A stretch of 64,000 nucleotides of DNA from Halocaridina rubra (Eukaryota; Arthropoda; Malacostraca; Decapoda; Atyidae): positions 1 to 64,000 of the forward strand of contig JAXCGZ010020995.1 of the NCBI GenBank assembly GCA_037179515.1, written 5' to 3'. Shown piece after piece: positions 22,691 to 35,480 of this stretch; position 1 is the first letter of the stretch, and each line of letters opens with the position of its first letter. Made by a program: the position numbers and the translations under genes. The notes beneath the pieces were generated by a model. That model did not search any database, had not been told where the DNA came from, and saw nothing but the letters and a program-made list of their open reading frames with translations.

Positions 22691-23176
22691 GCTAGCATAT
22701 ATTAAAATTTCTAGTACCTTCATTATTTTATTGATAAAAAAATGTATTTCTTAGCCTAAGAATAATAAAACAGTAAAAAATAGTAAAAAATATAAATAAT
22801 CACAGTATTACATCATGTAAAATACGATACCGGTATCAGCGTTTATTGATAAAACAAGTATTTCCTGCCCTAAGACTAATAAACCAGTAAAAAATAGTAA
22901 AAAACATAAATTTAAACATATACACTCACAGTATTGCACCATGTGAAATCCTGTGCGATAGCGTACACTAAATTGCATCTTGAAAATCGAAAAGGCTCGC
23001 ACCTATGTGAGATAGTTCATGGAATGCTATTGGCTGAAAGGGTGAGAGACGACGAATCACAGAATTGTTTTTCCGTATGTTCTGTGTCATGGGGTCTGAT
23101 TGGCGTTTTGATTGAAGTTTGGTTCTCCCACCATCTTCCATTGTCTCGCCTCACTCGTTCAGTCTAACTGACATGC
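22691..23176. mobile_element. Tigger-like element copy 1, middle arm
   Basis: It continues copy 1 after the BEL insertion: 'gctagcatatattaaaatttc', then repeated 'ttattgataaaa...cctaag...taataaa.cagtaaaaaatagtaaaaa' units. These are the inverted form of the ~178-bp tandem repeats at 39060-39640 of copy 2. It ends at 'ttcagtctaactgacatgc' where the CR1 array begins. Confidence 0.75.
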
Positions 23177-25990
23177 GATTACCTAATTGTGATTACCTAA
23201 TTGTGTTTACGGGAAAGAGCCCAAAGCTCGTATCTTCCCGTCTCCTGATCGGTTCCATTTTAGACTTTGTGATACTTATCATACCTGTCCTTAAAACTAT
23301 GGATTGAGATAGCATTAACTACCTCCTCGCTTAGCCAATTCCAATTATCAACTACTCTTACACTGAAAAAGTATTTCCTTACATCCTGCAAAGAAGTTTT
23401 CTTACGAAGCTTCAAACTATGACCTCTAGTTCTAGAGCCAGCCATATCGAAATATCGATCCCTATCCACTCTATCATAACCATGAAGGAATTTAAAGACT
23501 GTCACCATATCCCCCCTTACTCTTCTAGCTTCGAGTGATGGTAAGTCTAATTCCCTCAGCCTCTCATCATAACTGAGATTGTGTATTTCTGGCACCAGTT
23601 TCGTGGCATGTCTTTGAACTTTTTCAAGCTTAGCTATGTGCTTTTTCAAGTGCGGATTCCAAAAGGGGGCTGCATATTCGAGTTTTGGCCTCACATAGGT
23701 TACATAAATATTTCTGAACATTTCCTTGTCCATGTGCCTGAAGGCTACCCTTACATTTGATAAGAATGCATATGCTGCCCTTACTATGCCATTTATATGT
23801 ATTTCTGGAGACAAATCTGCCAGTATGTTTACTCCTAGATCTCTCTCATTTTCTGTCTCTTGAAGTTGTACTCCAGTTTTCCTCTGATAAAGCTGTGGAA
23901 AAGCTTGGGATTTTCTTTAGCCTTCCTGGTGATGTCCCTCTCATAATCTCTCTCTGCCTCTCTCCTTTTACTTAGGTAGTCATTTCTTGCTCTTTTGTAG
24001 GTTTGCCAGGCATTTATGTTTTTTCTCCTCCTATACCTTTTCCAGCATTTGTCTCTCCACTCCTTAGCTCTTTTACACCCATTATCGAACCATTTCTCTC
24101 TGGCATGAATTACACCTACTTTGGTGACAGGTATGCAGCAATCTACTATCTTCCCATATTTCTCACAAAAGATGTCATACATTTCTTGTACAGATTTGTT
24201 GTAAACTAAGGTTCTCCAGTCAATAACTGCAAAAAGCTCATTAATTTTGATGTAATCTCCTTTCGGATAGTTCCTCCTCATGTCCTCAGTGCCTCTACTC
24301 TCAGGAAGAATATCTTCAATGATATACTCCATCAACAACACACAGTGGTCACTCTTTCCAATTGGTGGTTCATACTCAATATTTTAAATATCCAACACAT
24401 TATCTGTGAACACTAGATCAAGTAGTGATGGCTCATCCCCACCCCTGGCCCTTGTTGGTTCCATTACATGTTGGTGTAGGAAATTCCCTTGTGCGCAATC
24501 TAGGAATCTTGCCCCGAATGAGTCCTCACCACTGTGTGGGTCAAGATTTATCCAATCTATCTCTTTATGATTAAAGTCTCCCATAATCAAAATCCTACAT
24601 TTTTTTCCCGTGCCATGTTAACAACTGAGTTTATGACTTCAATAGTACCTATATGACTTTCCTCATAAATTTCAAGCCTATTTTGGTTCCTTGGTGGGTT
24701 GTATACAACAGTTATTATAATGCTCTCTGACCCAGTATTTATGCGAGCAACAAGAAATTCCCTGAACTCACTTTCTATAGCCAAGTTTATTTCTTCAACT
24801 TGAATCCTCTCACTTATGAGCAGTGCTATCCCTCCACCAGTCCTCTCAGATATTTCAACCCTTAGTATTCTGAAGCCCTTAGGAAAACTGTGACACTGTT
24901 TATGTCCTCACTCAACTTAGTCTCTGTAATTGCTACTATATCTGCCTTACTGTTGTGAATCCTATCTTTTAATTCTACTGCCTTACCAGCTAATCCATCA
25001 GAATTTGTGTATAACAATCTTAATGAGGCCCCATCCCCTGATCTTCTGTCATTATCTTCTTTATCTCCCCTTTGTCTGGAAGTACTCTGTAACGAATATT
25101 TTTCTTCTCTTCTCATTTCTTTCATCATTTAACCTTCTTGACTCTTGCAACAAGTTTTTGATCTTTCCCATCTCTTCCTGTGTTCTGTATCGTCTAATGA
25201 ACACTTCTTTGCATTCTTGAAGGTCTTTTAGACTTTTTTTTCTCAACAATATTTCCCTACATGTTTCCCCTCTCTTAAAGGTTACTTTTGTTGGTCTCGG
25301 CTTTCCTTCCCTCGAATATTTACCTAGTTGGTGTATGTTTACAATATCCTCAGGACCACATACTACTCCAAGCTTTCTTATCAGGTCTACAACCCTAGCT
25401 TTATTTTCTTCAAGTCTCCCCTGCCATGTTGGCTCCTGGGACTCGCTTATGCCTGAGATTACCACTGTCTTCTCCTTATCAAGTGCCTGTCTGATGAGTG
25501 GGTTTGCCCTTTCCATCACAACGTCTTTCATTTTTTCGATTACTGTCTCTTTATAGTCAACTGTTTGTATGTTTTCCAGTGCCACCACCTTTACAGCCTC
25601 TTTTACTGCCACATTCCCCTTTAGTGCATCAGCAAAGGAAGTTTTCATGGCATCATTTTCCATATTCAGCTCCTGGAACTCTTTTCTGAACTGTTCAATG
25701 TTTTCCTTAATCTGGACATTCCAAGCAGCAATCTCGTCTCTCTCAGAAGAGAGCAGTGAACTAACATCTAATTCCTTTAGGTTGTCATTCAGCTGTTTGT
25801 TTTTATCTTCTTGTTTAGAAATTCTAGATTCTAGTTGACTCTTTTCCCCTTCCAGCTTCTTTATTCTTTTTTCTAGTTCCTTTCTCTCCTGCCCTTGTGC
25901 TTTATTTGCTTCCTCCAAAGATCTTATTTGTTTTCTGAGTGTTTCATTCTCTTTCATTTCTCCATCCATATTCCGAATTTTATCATCAAG
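23177..25990 (-). mobile_element. CR1-like LINE copy B (internal deletion)
   Basis: A minus-strand LINE with two units of the 14-bp 3' tail at its left end, the C-terminal RT part (23260-23875), an abrupt junction at ~23876 to the end of the endonuclease region, then ORF1 (25061-25969). About 1.08 kb of RT is missing relative to copy C. The endonuclease part has frame breaks near 24384, 24590 and 24860. It is first in a head-to-tail array of three. Confidence 0.9.
25061..25969 (-). CDS. CR1-like LINE ORF1 (copy B)
   Basis: About 302 codons from an ATG at 25969. Residues ~1-115 form a coiled coil rich in Glu/Lys/Leu heptads ('LEEANKAQGQERKELEKRIK'). Residues ~165-280 look like the RNA-binding region of LINE ORF1 proteins ('KTVVISGI', 'NIHQLGKYSREGK', 'KVTFKRGETCREILLRKK'). 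Such proteins bind the element's own RNA and act as chaperones in the RNP. Its N-terminal two thirds look identical to ORF1 of copy C. Confidence 0.8.
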   Translation of the reverse strand: MDGEMKENETLRKQIRSLEEANKAQGQERKELEKRIKKLEGEKSQLESRISKQEDKNKQLNDNLKELDVSSLLSSERDEIAAWNVQIKENIEQFRKEFQELNMENDAMKTSFADALKGNVAVKEAVKVVALENIQTVDYKETVIEKMKDVVMERANPLIRQALDKEKTVVISGISESQEPTWQGRLEENKARVVDLIRKLGVVCGPEDIVNIHQLGKYSREGKPRPTKVTFKRGETCREILLRKKSLKDLQECKEVFIRRYRTQEEMGKIKNLLQESRRLNDERNEKRRKIFVTEYFQTKGR

Positions 25991-26083
25991 GCATGATTAC
26001 CTAATTGTGATTACCTAATTGTGTTTACGGGAAAGAGCCCAAAGCTCGTATCTTCCCGTCTCCTGATCGGTTCCATTTTAGAC

Positions 26084-28907
26084 TTAGTGATACTTATCAT
26101 ACCTGTCCTTAAAACTATGGATTGAGATAGCATTAACTACCTCCTCGCTTAGCCAATTCCAATTATCAACTACTCTTACACTGAAAAAGTATTTCCTTAC
26201 ATCCTGCAAAGAAGTTTTCTTACGAAGCTTCAAACTATGACCTCTAGTTCTAGAGCCAGCCATATCAAAATATCGATCCCTATCCACTCTATCATAACCA
26301 TGAAGGAATTTAAAGACTGTCACCATATCCCCCCCTCACTCTTCTAGCTTCCAGTGATGGTAAGTCTAATTCCCTCAGCCTCTCATCATAACTGAGATTG
26401 CGTATTTCTGGCACCAGTTTCGTGGCATGTCTTTGAACTTTTTCAAGCTTAGCTAAGTGCTTTTTCAAGTGCGGATTCCAAAAGGGGGCTGCATATTCGA
26501 GTTTTGGCCTCACATAGGTTACATAAATATTTCTGAACATTTCCTTGTCCATGTGCCTGAAGGCTACCCTTACATTTAATAAGAATGCATATGCTGCCCT
26601 TACTATGCCATTTATATGTATTTCTGGAGACAAATCTGCCAGTATGTTTACTCCTAGATCTCTCTCATTTTCTGTCTCTTGAAGTTGTACTCCAGCCACC
26701 GTTTAGTCAAGCTTGGGCCTTCTTGCACTTGTACCCATTCTCATTACCTTACATTTTGAAGTATTGAATTTCATTAGCCAATTTTCTGACCACTCATGCA
26801 GATTATTTAGATCCTCCTGAAGTTCTCTACCATTGTTCTCGTTTTTTACTTTCTTCACAATCTTTGCATCATCTGCAAATATATTCATGAATGAATTTAC
26901 AGACTCTGGTAGGTCATTTACATATACAAGGAACAAAAGTGGCCCTAAAACTTAACCCTGTGGAACTCCACTACTAACTCTTCTCCATTCAGACACTGAG
27001 TGTCTTACTCTAACCCTCTGTTCCCTTCCTTCTAAGTAAGTTTTTATCCATTCCAAAACATTTCCGCCTATTCTAGCCATTGATTGCAGCTTCCTAATAA
27101 GTCTCCCATGTGGAACAGTGTCAAACGCTTTCTGGAAGTCTAGGAATATGCAATCTGCCCAGCCCTCTCTTTCCTGTAAGATTTGGCTTACCTCATCATA
27201 AAATTCTAATAAGTTTGTTACTGTTGATCTACCTTCTCTGAAGCCATGTTGCCTCACTGACAAAAAGTTGAAGGATTCCAAGTGAAGAGAGATATGTTTC
27301 CTTAGTAGTTTCTCCATAACTTTGCAAACTATGCTGGTCAAGGAAACTGGTCTATAGTTCAGAGCCGTATCCCTCCTTCCCTTTTTGAAGATAGGTATCA
27401 CATTTGCTTGTTTCCAGCATCTTGGAATCTCCCCCGACTCCAGTGACTCCTTAAATATGATATTTAGTGCCACTGATATTGTGTTTGCGCATTTTTTAAG
27501 CACATGAGGGGATATGTCATCGGGACCTGTAGCTTTATGAACATCTAAATCCATCAGCGCTTTGCATACCTCTGTGGCTGTAAGGTTGATGTTCTCTAAT
27601 ACCGGCCCTTGAGCTTCTATCACTGCAATCTGAGGGGGTGGGGTATTTTCTACTGTAAATACTGACTGAAACTCCTTGTTCAATTCTTTGCAGATCTCTT
27701 CATCCATCTCAGTGATGCTTCCATCCGCTCTCTTTAGCCTTAAAACCTGTTCTTTTACCTTCAGTTTTCCTCTGATAAAGCTGTGGAAAAGCTTGGGATT
27801 TTCTTTAGCCTTCCTGGTGATGTCCCTCTCATAGTCTCTCTCTGCCTCTCTCCTTTTACTTAGGTAGTCATTTCTTGCTCTTTTGTAGGTTTGCCAGGCA
27901 TTTATGTTTTTTCTCCTCCTATACCTTTTCCAGCATTTGTCTCTCCACTCCTTAGCTCTTTTACACCCATTATCGAACCATTTCTCTCTGGCATGAATTA
28001 CACCTACTTTGGTGACAGGTATGCAGCAATCTACTATCTTCCCATATTTCTCGCAAAATATGTCATACATTTCTTGTGCAGATTTGTTATAAAATAAGGT
28101 TCTCCAGTCAATAACTGCAAAAAGCTCATTAATTTTGATGTAATCTCCTTTTGGATAGTTCCTCCTCATGTCCTCAGTGCCTCTACTCTCAGGAAGAATA
28201 TCTTCAATGATATACTCCATCAACAACACACAGTGGTCACTCTTTCCAATTGGTGGTCCATACTCAATATTTTCAATATCCAACACATTATCTGTGAACA
28301 CTAGATCAAGTAGTGATGGCTCATCCCCACCCCTGGCCCTTGTTGGTTCCATTACATGTTGGTGTAGGAAATTCCCTTGTACGCAATCTAGGAATCTTGC
28401 CCCGAATGAGTCTTCACCACTGTGTGGGTCAAGATTTATCCAATCTATCTCTTTATGATTAAAGTCTCCCATAATCAAAATCCTACATTTTTTTTCCCAT
28501 GCCATGTTAACAACTGAGTTTATGACTTCAATAGTACCTATATAACTTTCCTCATAAACTTCAAGCCTATTTTGGTTCCTTGGTGGGTTGTATACAACAG
28601 TTATTATAATGCTCTCTGACCCAGTATTTATGCGAGCAACAAGAAATTCCTTGAACTCACTTTCTATAGCCAAGTTTATTTCTTCGACTTGAATCCTTTC
28701 ACTTATGAGCAGTGCTATCCCTCCACCAGTCCTCTCAGATATTTCAACCCTTAGTATTCTGAAACCCTTAGGAAAAACTGTGACACTGTTTATGTCCTCA
28801 CTCAACTTAGTCTCTGTAATTGCTACTATATCTGCCTTATTGTTTTGAATCCTATCTTTTAATTCTACTGCCTTACCAGCTAATCCATCTGCATTTGTGT
28901 ATAACAA
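26084..28907 (-). pseudogene. CR1-like LINE ORF2 (copy C): AP endonuclease and RT
   Basis: Read from ~28907 leftwards. Endonuclease: 'LYTNADGLAGK', 'IVAITETKLSED' (catalytic E), 'VVYNPPRN', 'IMGDFNHKEIDW' and 'GKSDHCVLL' (catalytic D and H). Linker: 'EWRDKCWKRYRRRKN'. RT: 'HKATGPDDISP', 'IPIFKKG', 'LNYRPVSLTS', 'QHGFREGRST', 'FLDFQKAFDTVPHG', 'SSGVPQG', 'FADDAKIV'. Then the CR1-type C-terminal domain. It is broken by a stop after GVPQG (~26952), a stop at ~26701 and a one-base frameshift in a C-run at ~26330. Confidence 0.9.
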
Positions 28908-29019
28908 TCTTAATGAGGCCCCATCCCCTGATCTTCTGTCATTATCTTCTTTATCTCCCCTTTGTCTGGAAGAACTCTGTAATGAAAATTTTTCTTCTCT
29001 TCTTCATTTCTTTCATCAT

Positions 29020-29859
29020 TTAACCTTCTTGCCTCTTGCAACAAGTTTTGATCTTTCCCATTTCTTCCTGTGTTCTGTATCGTCTAATGAACACTTCTTT
29101 GAATTCTTGAAGGTCTTTTAGACTTTTTTTTCTCAACAATATTTCCCTACATGTTTCCCCTCTCTCAAAGGTTACTTTTGTTGGTCTCAGCTTTCCTTTC
29201 CTCGAATATTTACCTAGTTGGTGTATGTGTACAATATCCTCAGGACCACATACTACTCCAAGCTTTCTTATCAGGTCTACAACCCTAGCTTTATTTTCTT
29301 CAAGTCTCCCCTGCCATGTTGGCTCCTGGGACTCGCTTATGCCTGAGATTACCACTGTCTTCTCCTTATCAAGTGCCTGTCTGATGAGTGGGTTTGCCCT
29401 TTCCATCACAACGTCTTTCATTTTTTCGATTACTGTCTCTTTATAGTCAACTGTTTGTATGTTTTCCAGTGCCACCACCTTTACAGCCTCTTTTACTGCC
29501 ACATTCCCCTTTAGTGCATCAGCAAAGGAAGTTTTCATGGCATCATTTTCCATATTCAGCTCCTGGAACTCTTTTCTGAACTGTTCAATGTTTTCCTTAA
29601 TCTGGACATTCCAAGCAGCAATCTCGTCTCTCTCAGAAGAGAGCAGTGAACTAACATCTAATTCCTTTAGGTTGTCATTCAGCTGTTTGTTTTTATCTTC
29701 TTGTTTAGAAATTCTAGATTCTAGTTGACTCTTTTCCCCTTCCAGCTTCTTTATTCTTTTTTCTAGTTCCTTTCTCTCCTGCCCTTGTGCTTTATTTGCT
29801 TCCTCCAAAGATCTTATTTGTTTTCTGAGTGTTTCATTCTCTTTCATTTCTCCATCCAT
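29020..29859 (-). CDS. CR1-like LINE ORF1 (copy C)
   Basis: About 279 codons with the same N-terminal coiled coil and RNA-binding-type region as copy B. The last ~15 residues differ because of a one-base deletion ('KIKTCCKRQEG' instead of 'KIKNLLQESRR'). Confidence 0.8.
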   Translation of the reverse strand: MDGEMKENETLRKQIRSLEEANKAQGQERKELEKRIKKLEGEKSQLESRISKQEDKNKQLNDNLKELDVSSLLSSERDEIAAWNVQIKENIEQFRKEFQELNMENDAMKTSFADALKGNVAVKEAVKVVALENIQTVDYKETVIEKMKDVVMERANPLIRQALDKEKTVVISGISESQEPTWQGRLEENKARVVDLIRKLGVVCGPEDIVHIHQLGKYSRKGKLRPTKVTFERGETCREILLRKKSLKDLQEFKEVFIRRYRTQEEMGKIKTCCKRQEG

Positions 29860-29884
29860 ATTCCGAATTTTATCATCAAGGCAT

Positions 29885-32341
29885 GATTACCTAATTGTGA
29901 TTACCTAATTGTGTTTACGGGAAAGAGCCCAAAGCTCGTATTCTCCCGTCTCCTGATCGGTTCCATTTTAGACTTAGTGATACTTATCATACCTGTCCTT
30001 AAAACTATGGATTGAGATAGCATTAACTACCTCCTCGCTTAGCCAATTCCAATTATCAACTACTCTTACACTGAAAAAGTATTTCCTTACATCCTGCAAA
30101 GAAGTTTTCTTACGAAGCTTCAAACTATGACCTCTAGTTCTAGAGCCAGCCATATCAAAATATCGATCCCTATCCACTCTATCATAACCATGAAGGAATT
30201 TAAAGACTGTCACCATATCCCCCCCTCACTCTTCTAGCTTCCAGTGATGGTAAGTCTAATTCCCTCAGCCTCTCATCATAACTGAGATTGCGTATTTCTG
30301 GCACCAGTTTCGTGGCATGTCTTTGAACTTTTTCAAGCTTAGCTAAGTGCTTTTTCAAGTGCGGATTCCAAAAGGGGGCTGCATATTCGAGTTTTGGCCT
30401 CACATAGGTTACATAAATATTTCTGAACATTTCCTTGTCCATGTGCCTGAAGGCTACCCTTACATTTAATAAGAATGCATATGCTGCCCTTACTATGCCA
30501 TTTATATGTATTTCTGGAGACAAATCTGCCAGTATGTTTACTCCTAGATCTCTCTCATTTTCTGTCTCTTGAAGTTGTATTCCAGCCACCGAGTAGTCAA
30601 GCTTGGGCCTTCTTGCACTTGTACCCATTCTCATTACCTTACATTTTGAAGTATTGAATTTCATTAGCCACTTTTCTGACCACTCATGCAGATTATTTAG
30701 ATCCTCCTGAAGTTCTCTACCATTGTTTTCGTTTTTTACTTTCTTCACAATCTTTGCATCATCTGCAAACATATTCATGAATGAATTTACAGACTCTGGT
30801 AGGTCATTTACATATACAAGGAACAAAAGTGGCCCTAAAACTGAACCCTGTGGAACTCCACTACTAACTCTTCTCCATTCAGACACTGAGTGTCTTACTC
30901 TAACCCTCTGTTCCCTCCCTTCTAAGTAAGTTTTTATCCATTCCAAAACATTTCCACCTATTCTAGCCATTGATTGCAGCTTCCTAATAAGTCTCCCATG
31001 TGGAAGAGTGTCAAACGCTTTCTGGAAGTCTAGGAATATGCAATCTGCCCAGCCCTCTCTTTCCTGTAAGATTTGGCTTACCTCATCATAAAATTCTAAT
31101 AAGTTTGTTACTGTTGATCTACCTTCTCTGAAGCCATGTTGCCTCACTGGCAAAAAGTTGAAGGATTCCAAGTGAAGAGAGATATGTTTCCTTAGTAGTT
31201 TCTCCATAACTTTGCAATGCAAACTATGCTGGTCAAGAAAACTGGTCTATAGTTCAGAGCCGTATCTCCCCTTCCCTTTTTGAAGGTAGGTATCACATTT
31301 GCTTGTTTCCAGCATCTTGGAATCTCCCCTGACTCCAGTGACTCCTTAAATATGATACTTAGTGCCACTGATATTGAATTTGCGCATTTTTTAAGCACAT
31401 GAGGGGATATGTCATCAGGACCTGTAGCTTTATGAACATCTAAATCCATCAGCGTTTTGCATACTTCTGTGGCTGTAAGGTTGATGTTCTCTAATACCGG
31501 CCCTTGAGCTTCTATCACTGCAATCTGAGGGGGTGGGGTATTTTCTACTGTAAATACTGACTGAAACTCCTTGTTCAATTCTTTGCAGATCTCTTCATCC
31601 GTCTCAGTGATGCTTCCATCCGCTCTCTTTAGCCTTAAAACCTGTTCTTTTACCTTCAGTTTTCCTCTGATAAAGCTGTGGAAAAGCTTGGAATTTTCTT
31701 TAGCCTTCCTGGTGATGTCCCTCTCATAGTCTCTCTCTGCCTCTCTCCTTTTACTTAGGTAGTCATTTCTTGCTCTTTTGTAGGTTTGCCAGGCATTTAT
31801 GTTTTTTCTCCTCCTATACCTTTTCCAGCATTTGTCTCTCCACTCCTTAGCTCTTTAACACCCATTATCAAACCATTTCTCTCTGGCATGAATTACACCT
31901 ACTTTGGTGAGAGGTATGCAGCAATCTACTATCTTCCCATATTTCTCGCAAAATATGTCATACATTTCTTGTACATATTTGTTGTAAAATAAGGTTCTCC
32001 AGTCAAGAACTGCAAAAAGCTCATTCATTTTGATGTAATCTCCTTTTGGATAGTTCCTCCTCATGTCCTCAGTGCCTCTACTCTCAGGAAGAATATCTTC
32101 AATGATATACTCCATCAACAACACACAGTGGTCACTCTTTCCAATTGGTGGTACATACTCAATTTTTTCAATATCCAACACATTATCTGTGAATACTAGA
32201 TCAAGTAGCTAGGAATCTTGCCCTGAATGAGTCCTCACCACTGTGTGGGTCAAGATTTATCCAATCTATCTCTTTATGATTAAAGTCTCCCATAATAAAA
32301 ATCCTACATTTTTTTCCCGTGCCATGTTAACAACTGAGTTT
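29885..32341 (-). mobile_element. CR1-like LINE copy D (5' truncated)
   Basis: A minus-strand element with two 14-bp tail units at 29885. It has the RT C-terminal domain (29974-30216, with the same C-run frameshift as copy C), a long RT frame 30200-31222, then a frame break and RT fingers (31192-31578), the linker, and part of the endonuclease. About 110 bp are deleted near 32207. It ends at 32341 in the middle of the endonuclease, so ORF1 and the endonuclease N-terminus are missing. Confidence 0.9.
30200..31222 (-). pseudogene. CR1-like LINE RT domain (copy D)
   Basis: About 340 codons of uninterrupted RT: 'QHGFREGRSTVTNLLEF', 'FLDFQKAFDTLPHG', 'SSGVPQGSVLGPLLF', 'MFADDAKIV', 'MKFNTSKCKVMRMG'. 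It runs to a frameshift in the C-run at ~30220, after which 29974-30216 completes the C-terminal domain. A 4-base insertion (repeat of 'gcaa') near 31216 separates it from the upstream RT part. Confidence 0.88.
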
Positions 32342-33404
<1,063 letters not shown>

Positions 33405-33857
33405 CCCATTCCTCCTTGTAAAGGGGGAGGCCAAACCAAGAAACACGCATTCACCATGATCCACACATAACTCAACTACTCCTCTTAGCTCCTTGGGGAT
33501 AAAGGGCTGCCACACTTCCCCCCACCACTAGCCTGCCTGAGTTATACACAAGGTAGGCGGGCAAGGGTATTCTACAGTGAGACCCTACAGCTGCAGCTGG
33601 TTTATCTCCACTGCTTCATCACATGGGAGCTCTAATCATGCCCATTCATCTCAGTTCACTGAGCTAGCAGATACGAGAACTCCCTTTGGGCTATATCAAC
33701 TATACACAATCTTCCTCCACTCATTCTTATCCATTGCATGGTCCATTCCCAGCTCCACTGACATTCCACGTGCATCCAATGCCTATTTCACTCCTTCCAT
33801 CCATCTCATTCTAGGTTTTCCTCTTGGCCTAACTCAAATAACTTTTGGCATCCTTTC

Positions 33858-34125
33858 TGTTGAGGGTAAACTTAATCGACAAATATATTTTTCTTAAGTT
33901 TACTAATTAGATTAACATTTTTCCTAATAATATAATTGATATATTTTTCATATATATATACCCAGTACATATTTTCCAAGCTAGCATTTTCTTTTTGTCC
34001 ATGTCTTAACGTTGTATGACGCTTCATATAGTAAACAAATAATAACCGGTGGCTGTGACTTTCAATTATATCCCCAAAATTGCTCTTTATCCACCATCAT
34101 GGCTCACAGTGGTCATACCTTAACA
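33858..34125 (+). repeat. Copia 5' LTR
   Basis: 268 bp, TG...CA. It differs from the 3' LTR by a few substitutions and a 3-bp indel in the 'catatatat' run. Confidence 0.88.
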
Positions 34126-35260
34126 GGTTATGGGCCCAGCCTTAGTGCTAGATTATTATTTGATGGTGATGAGTCAAAATATGAGCTTTGGGAAGTTAAA
34201 TTTCTCGGTTACATGAGACGTCTGAAGTTATTGGATGTCCTGACCGGCACAGGAACCCCTGATGCAGGGGAGAATGCTAATGCATTTGCTGAGCTTGTTC
34301 AGCTTTTAGATGACCAAAGCCTTAATTTAGTGATAAGAGAGGCGAAAGACAACGGTCGTAAGGCACTGGAAATACTCTGTGGTCATTACATGGGCACAGG
34401 TAAGCCGAGAGTTATTTGCCTGTATACTGAGCTTATGTTATTGAAGAAAGTAGCCGATGAAAGCATCACCGATTATGTCATTCGCGCTGAGACTGCTGCT
34501 AATTCATTAAAACAGGCAGGTGAGACTGTTAGTGATAGCCTCCTTACTGCAATGGTGCTTAAAGGCCTTCCTTCAAATTTTAAGACTTTTTCTACTGTAA
34601 TTACACAGAGAGATACTCCAATGAGTTTTTCTGAGTTTAAAATTGCTTTAAGAAACTTTGAAGAGACTGAAAAGGCACATGACACTTTTTATAGTGACGA
34701 TAATATTATGAAAGTAACCCATAAAGGTAACCAAGGTAGGGCTAGTGCAGGAAATTTTACCCCTACTTGTTATACTTGTGGAAGTTTAGGACATAAATCT
34801 CCTGATTGTAATAATAAAAGTGAGAAGAATAAAGGAAAATCTAGATTTAGTAAGAAGTGGTGCCATAAATGCAGATCTCGAACTCATAACTCTAGTGAAT
34901 GTAGGAAAACTCCCCCTAATTCAACAAAATCCATGAGTGCTGAAGATAATGTTACAGATACTGAACGACCTCATTCGTTCCTTTTTAAAGCCAGTGCGAG
35001 TGAAGATATTTTTGAACATGATAATTGTAATAATGCTGTTAGACATAATATTGATAATAATTTAATGGTTGACTGTGGTGCTACATCTCATATAATAAAA
35101 GATGGTTCAAAGTTTGTGAAATTTGACAGTGATTTTAATCCTTCTAATCATTGTATTGAGTTGGCTGACGGAAGTCGAACAAATGGATTGCGCGTGGTCG
35201 TGGATCCGCAAATGTGTTGTTGCATGATGTCAATGGTAATCCATGTAAAGTTTTGCTAGA
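34099..35260 (+). CDS. Copia gag and start of protease
   Basis: The best start is the ATG at 34099 (ccatcATGG context), which lies inside the 5' LTR. The frame then runs through the primer-binding site into gag ('LLFDGDESKYELWEVKFLGY' resembles the Copia gag start). Zinc knuckle 'CYTCGSLGHKSPDC' fits CX2CX4HX4C; a second Cys/His cluster follows ('CHKCRSRTHNSSEC'). The protease motif is 'MVDCGATSHI' (D-C-G in place of D-S-G). A one-base frameshift near 35200 moves the continuation to the frame at 35214-35480. Confidence 0.85.
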
Positions 35261-35480
35261 AAATGCCTTATATGTTCCTTCCTATAAACAAAATATGTTT
35301 TCTGTGTATGCGGCCAATGAAAAAGGTGCTTCTGTCAACTTTTATCCCAAATGTGCTGAGCTAAGGGCTCCAGATGACACTGTATTTCCTCTAAGAAAAG
35401 AGGGAAAATTGTATTTTCTCAATAATGTAAAAGTAAGTGAAAATGCTAGCTTGGAAAATATGTACTGGGCATATATATGA
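35214..35480 (+). pseudogene. Copia protease end and GAG-pre-integrase piece
   Basis: It continues the previous frame after a one-base shift: 'LLENALYVPSYKQNMFSV' is the typical region after the Copia protease, and 'RKEGKLYFLN' starts the pre-integrase domain. At about 35443 the sequence passes into an inverted copy of the element's own LTR and soon stops. Integrase, RT and RNase H are absent. Confidence 0.82.

Larger units (their letters stand above)
25995..29880 (-). mobile_element. CR1-like LINE copy C (near full length)
   Basis: A ~3.9-kb minus-strand element with two 14-bp tail units, ORF2 (endonuclease plus RT; broken) and ORF1. Both its left junction (25986-25996) and its right junction (29876-29886) show the same sequence, 'atcaag' + 'gcat' + 'gattacc', exactly 3,890 bp apart. 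It is the middle unit of the array. Confidence 0.92.

Noticed and set aside
25335..25838. Several + strand frames of 60-90 codons opposite the CR1 ORF1 copies (also at 29225-29728 and 59526-60230)
   Set aside because: They are antisense shadows of the coiled-coil ORF1. The same shadows repeat at each LINE copy.
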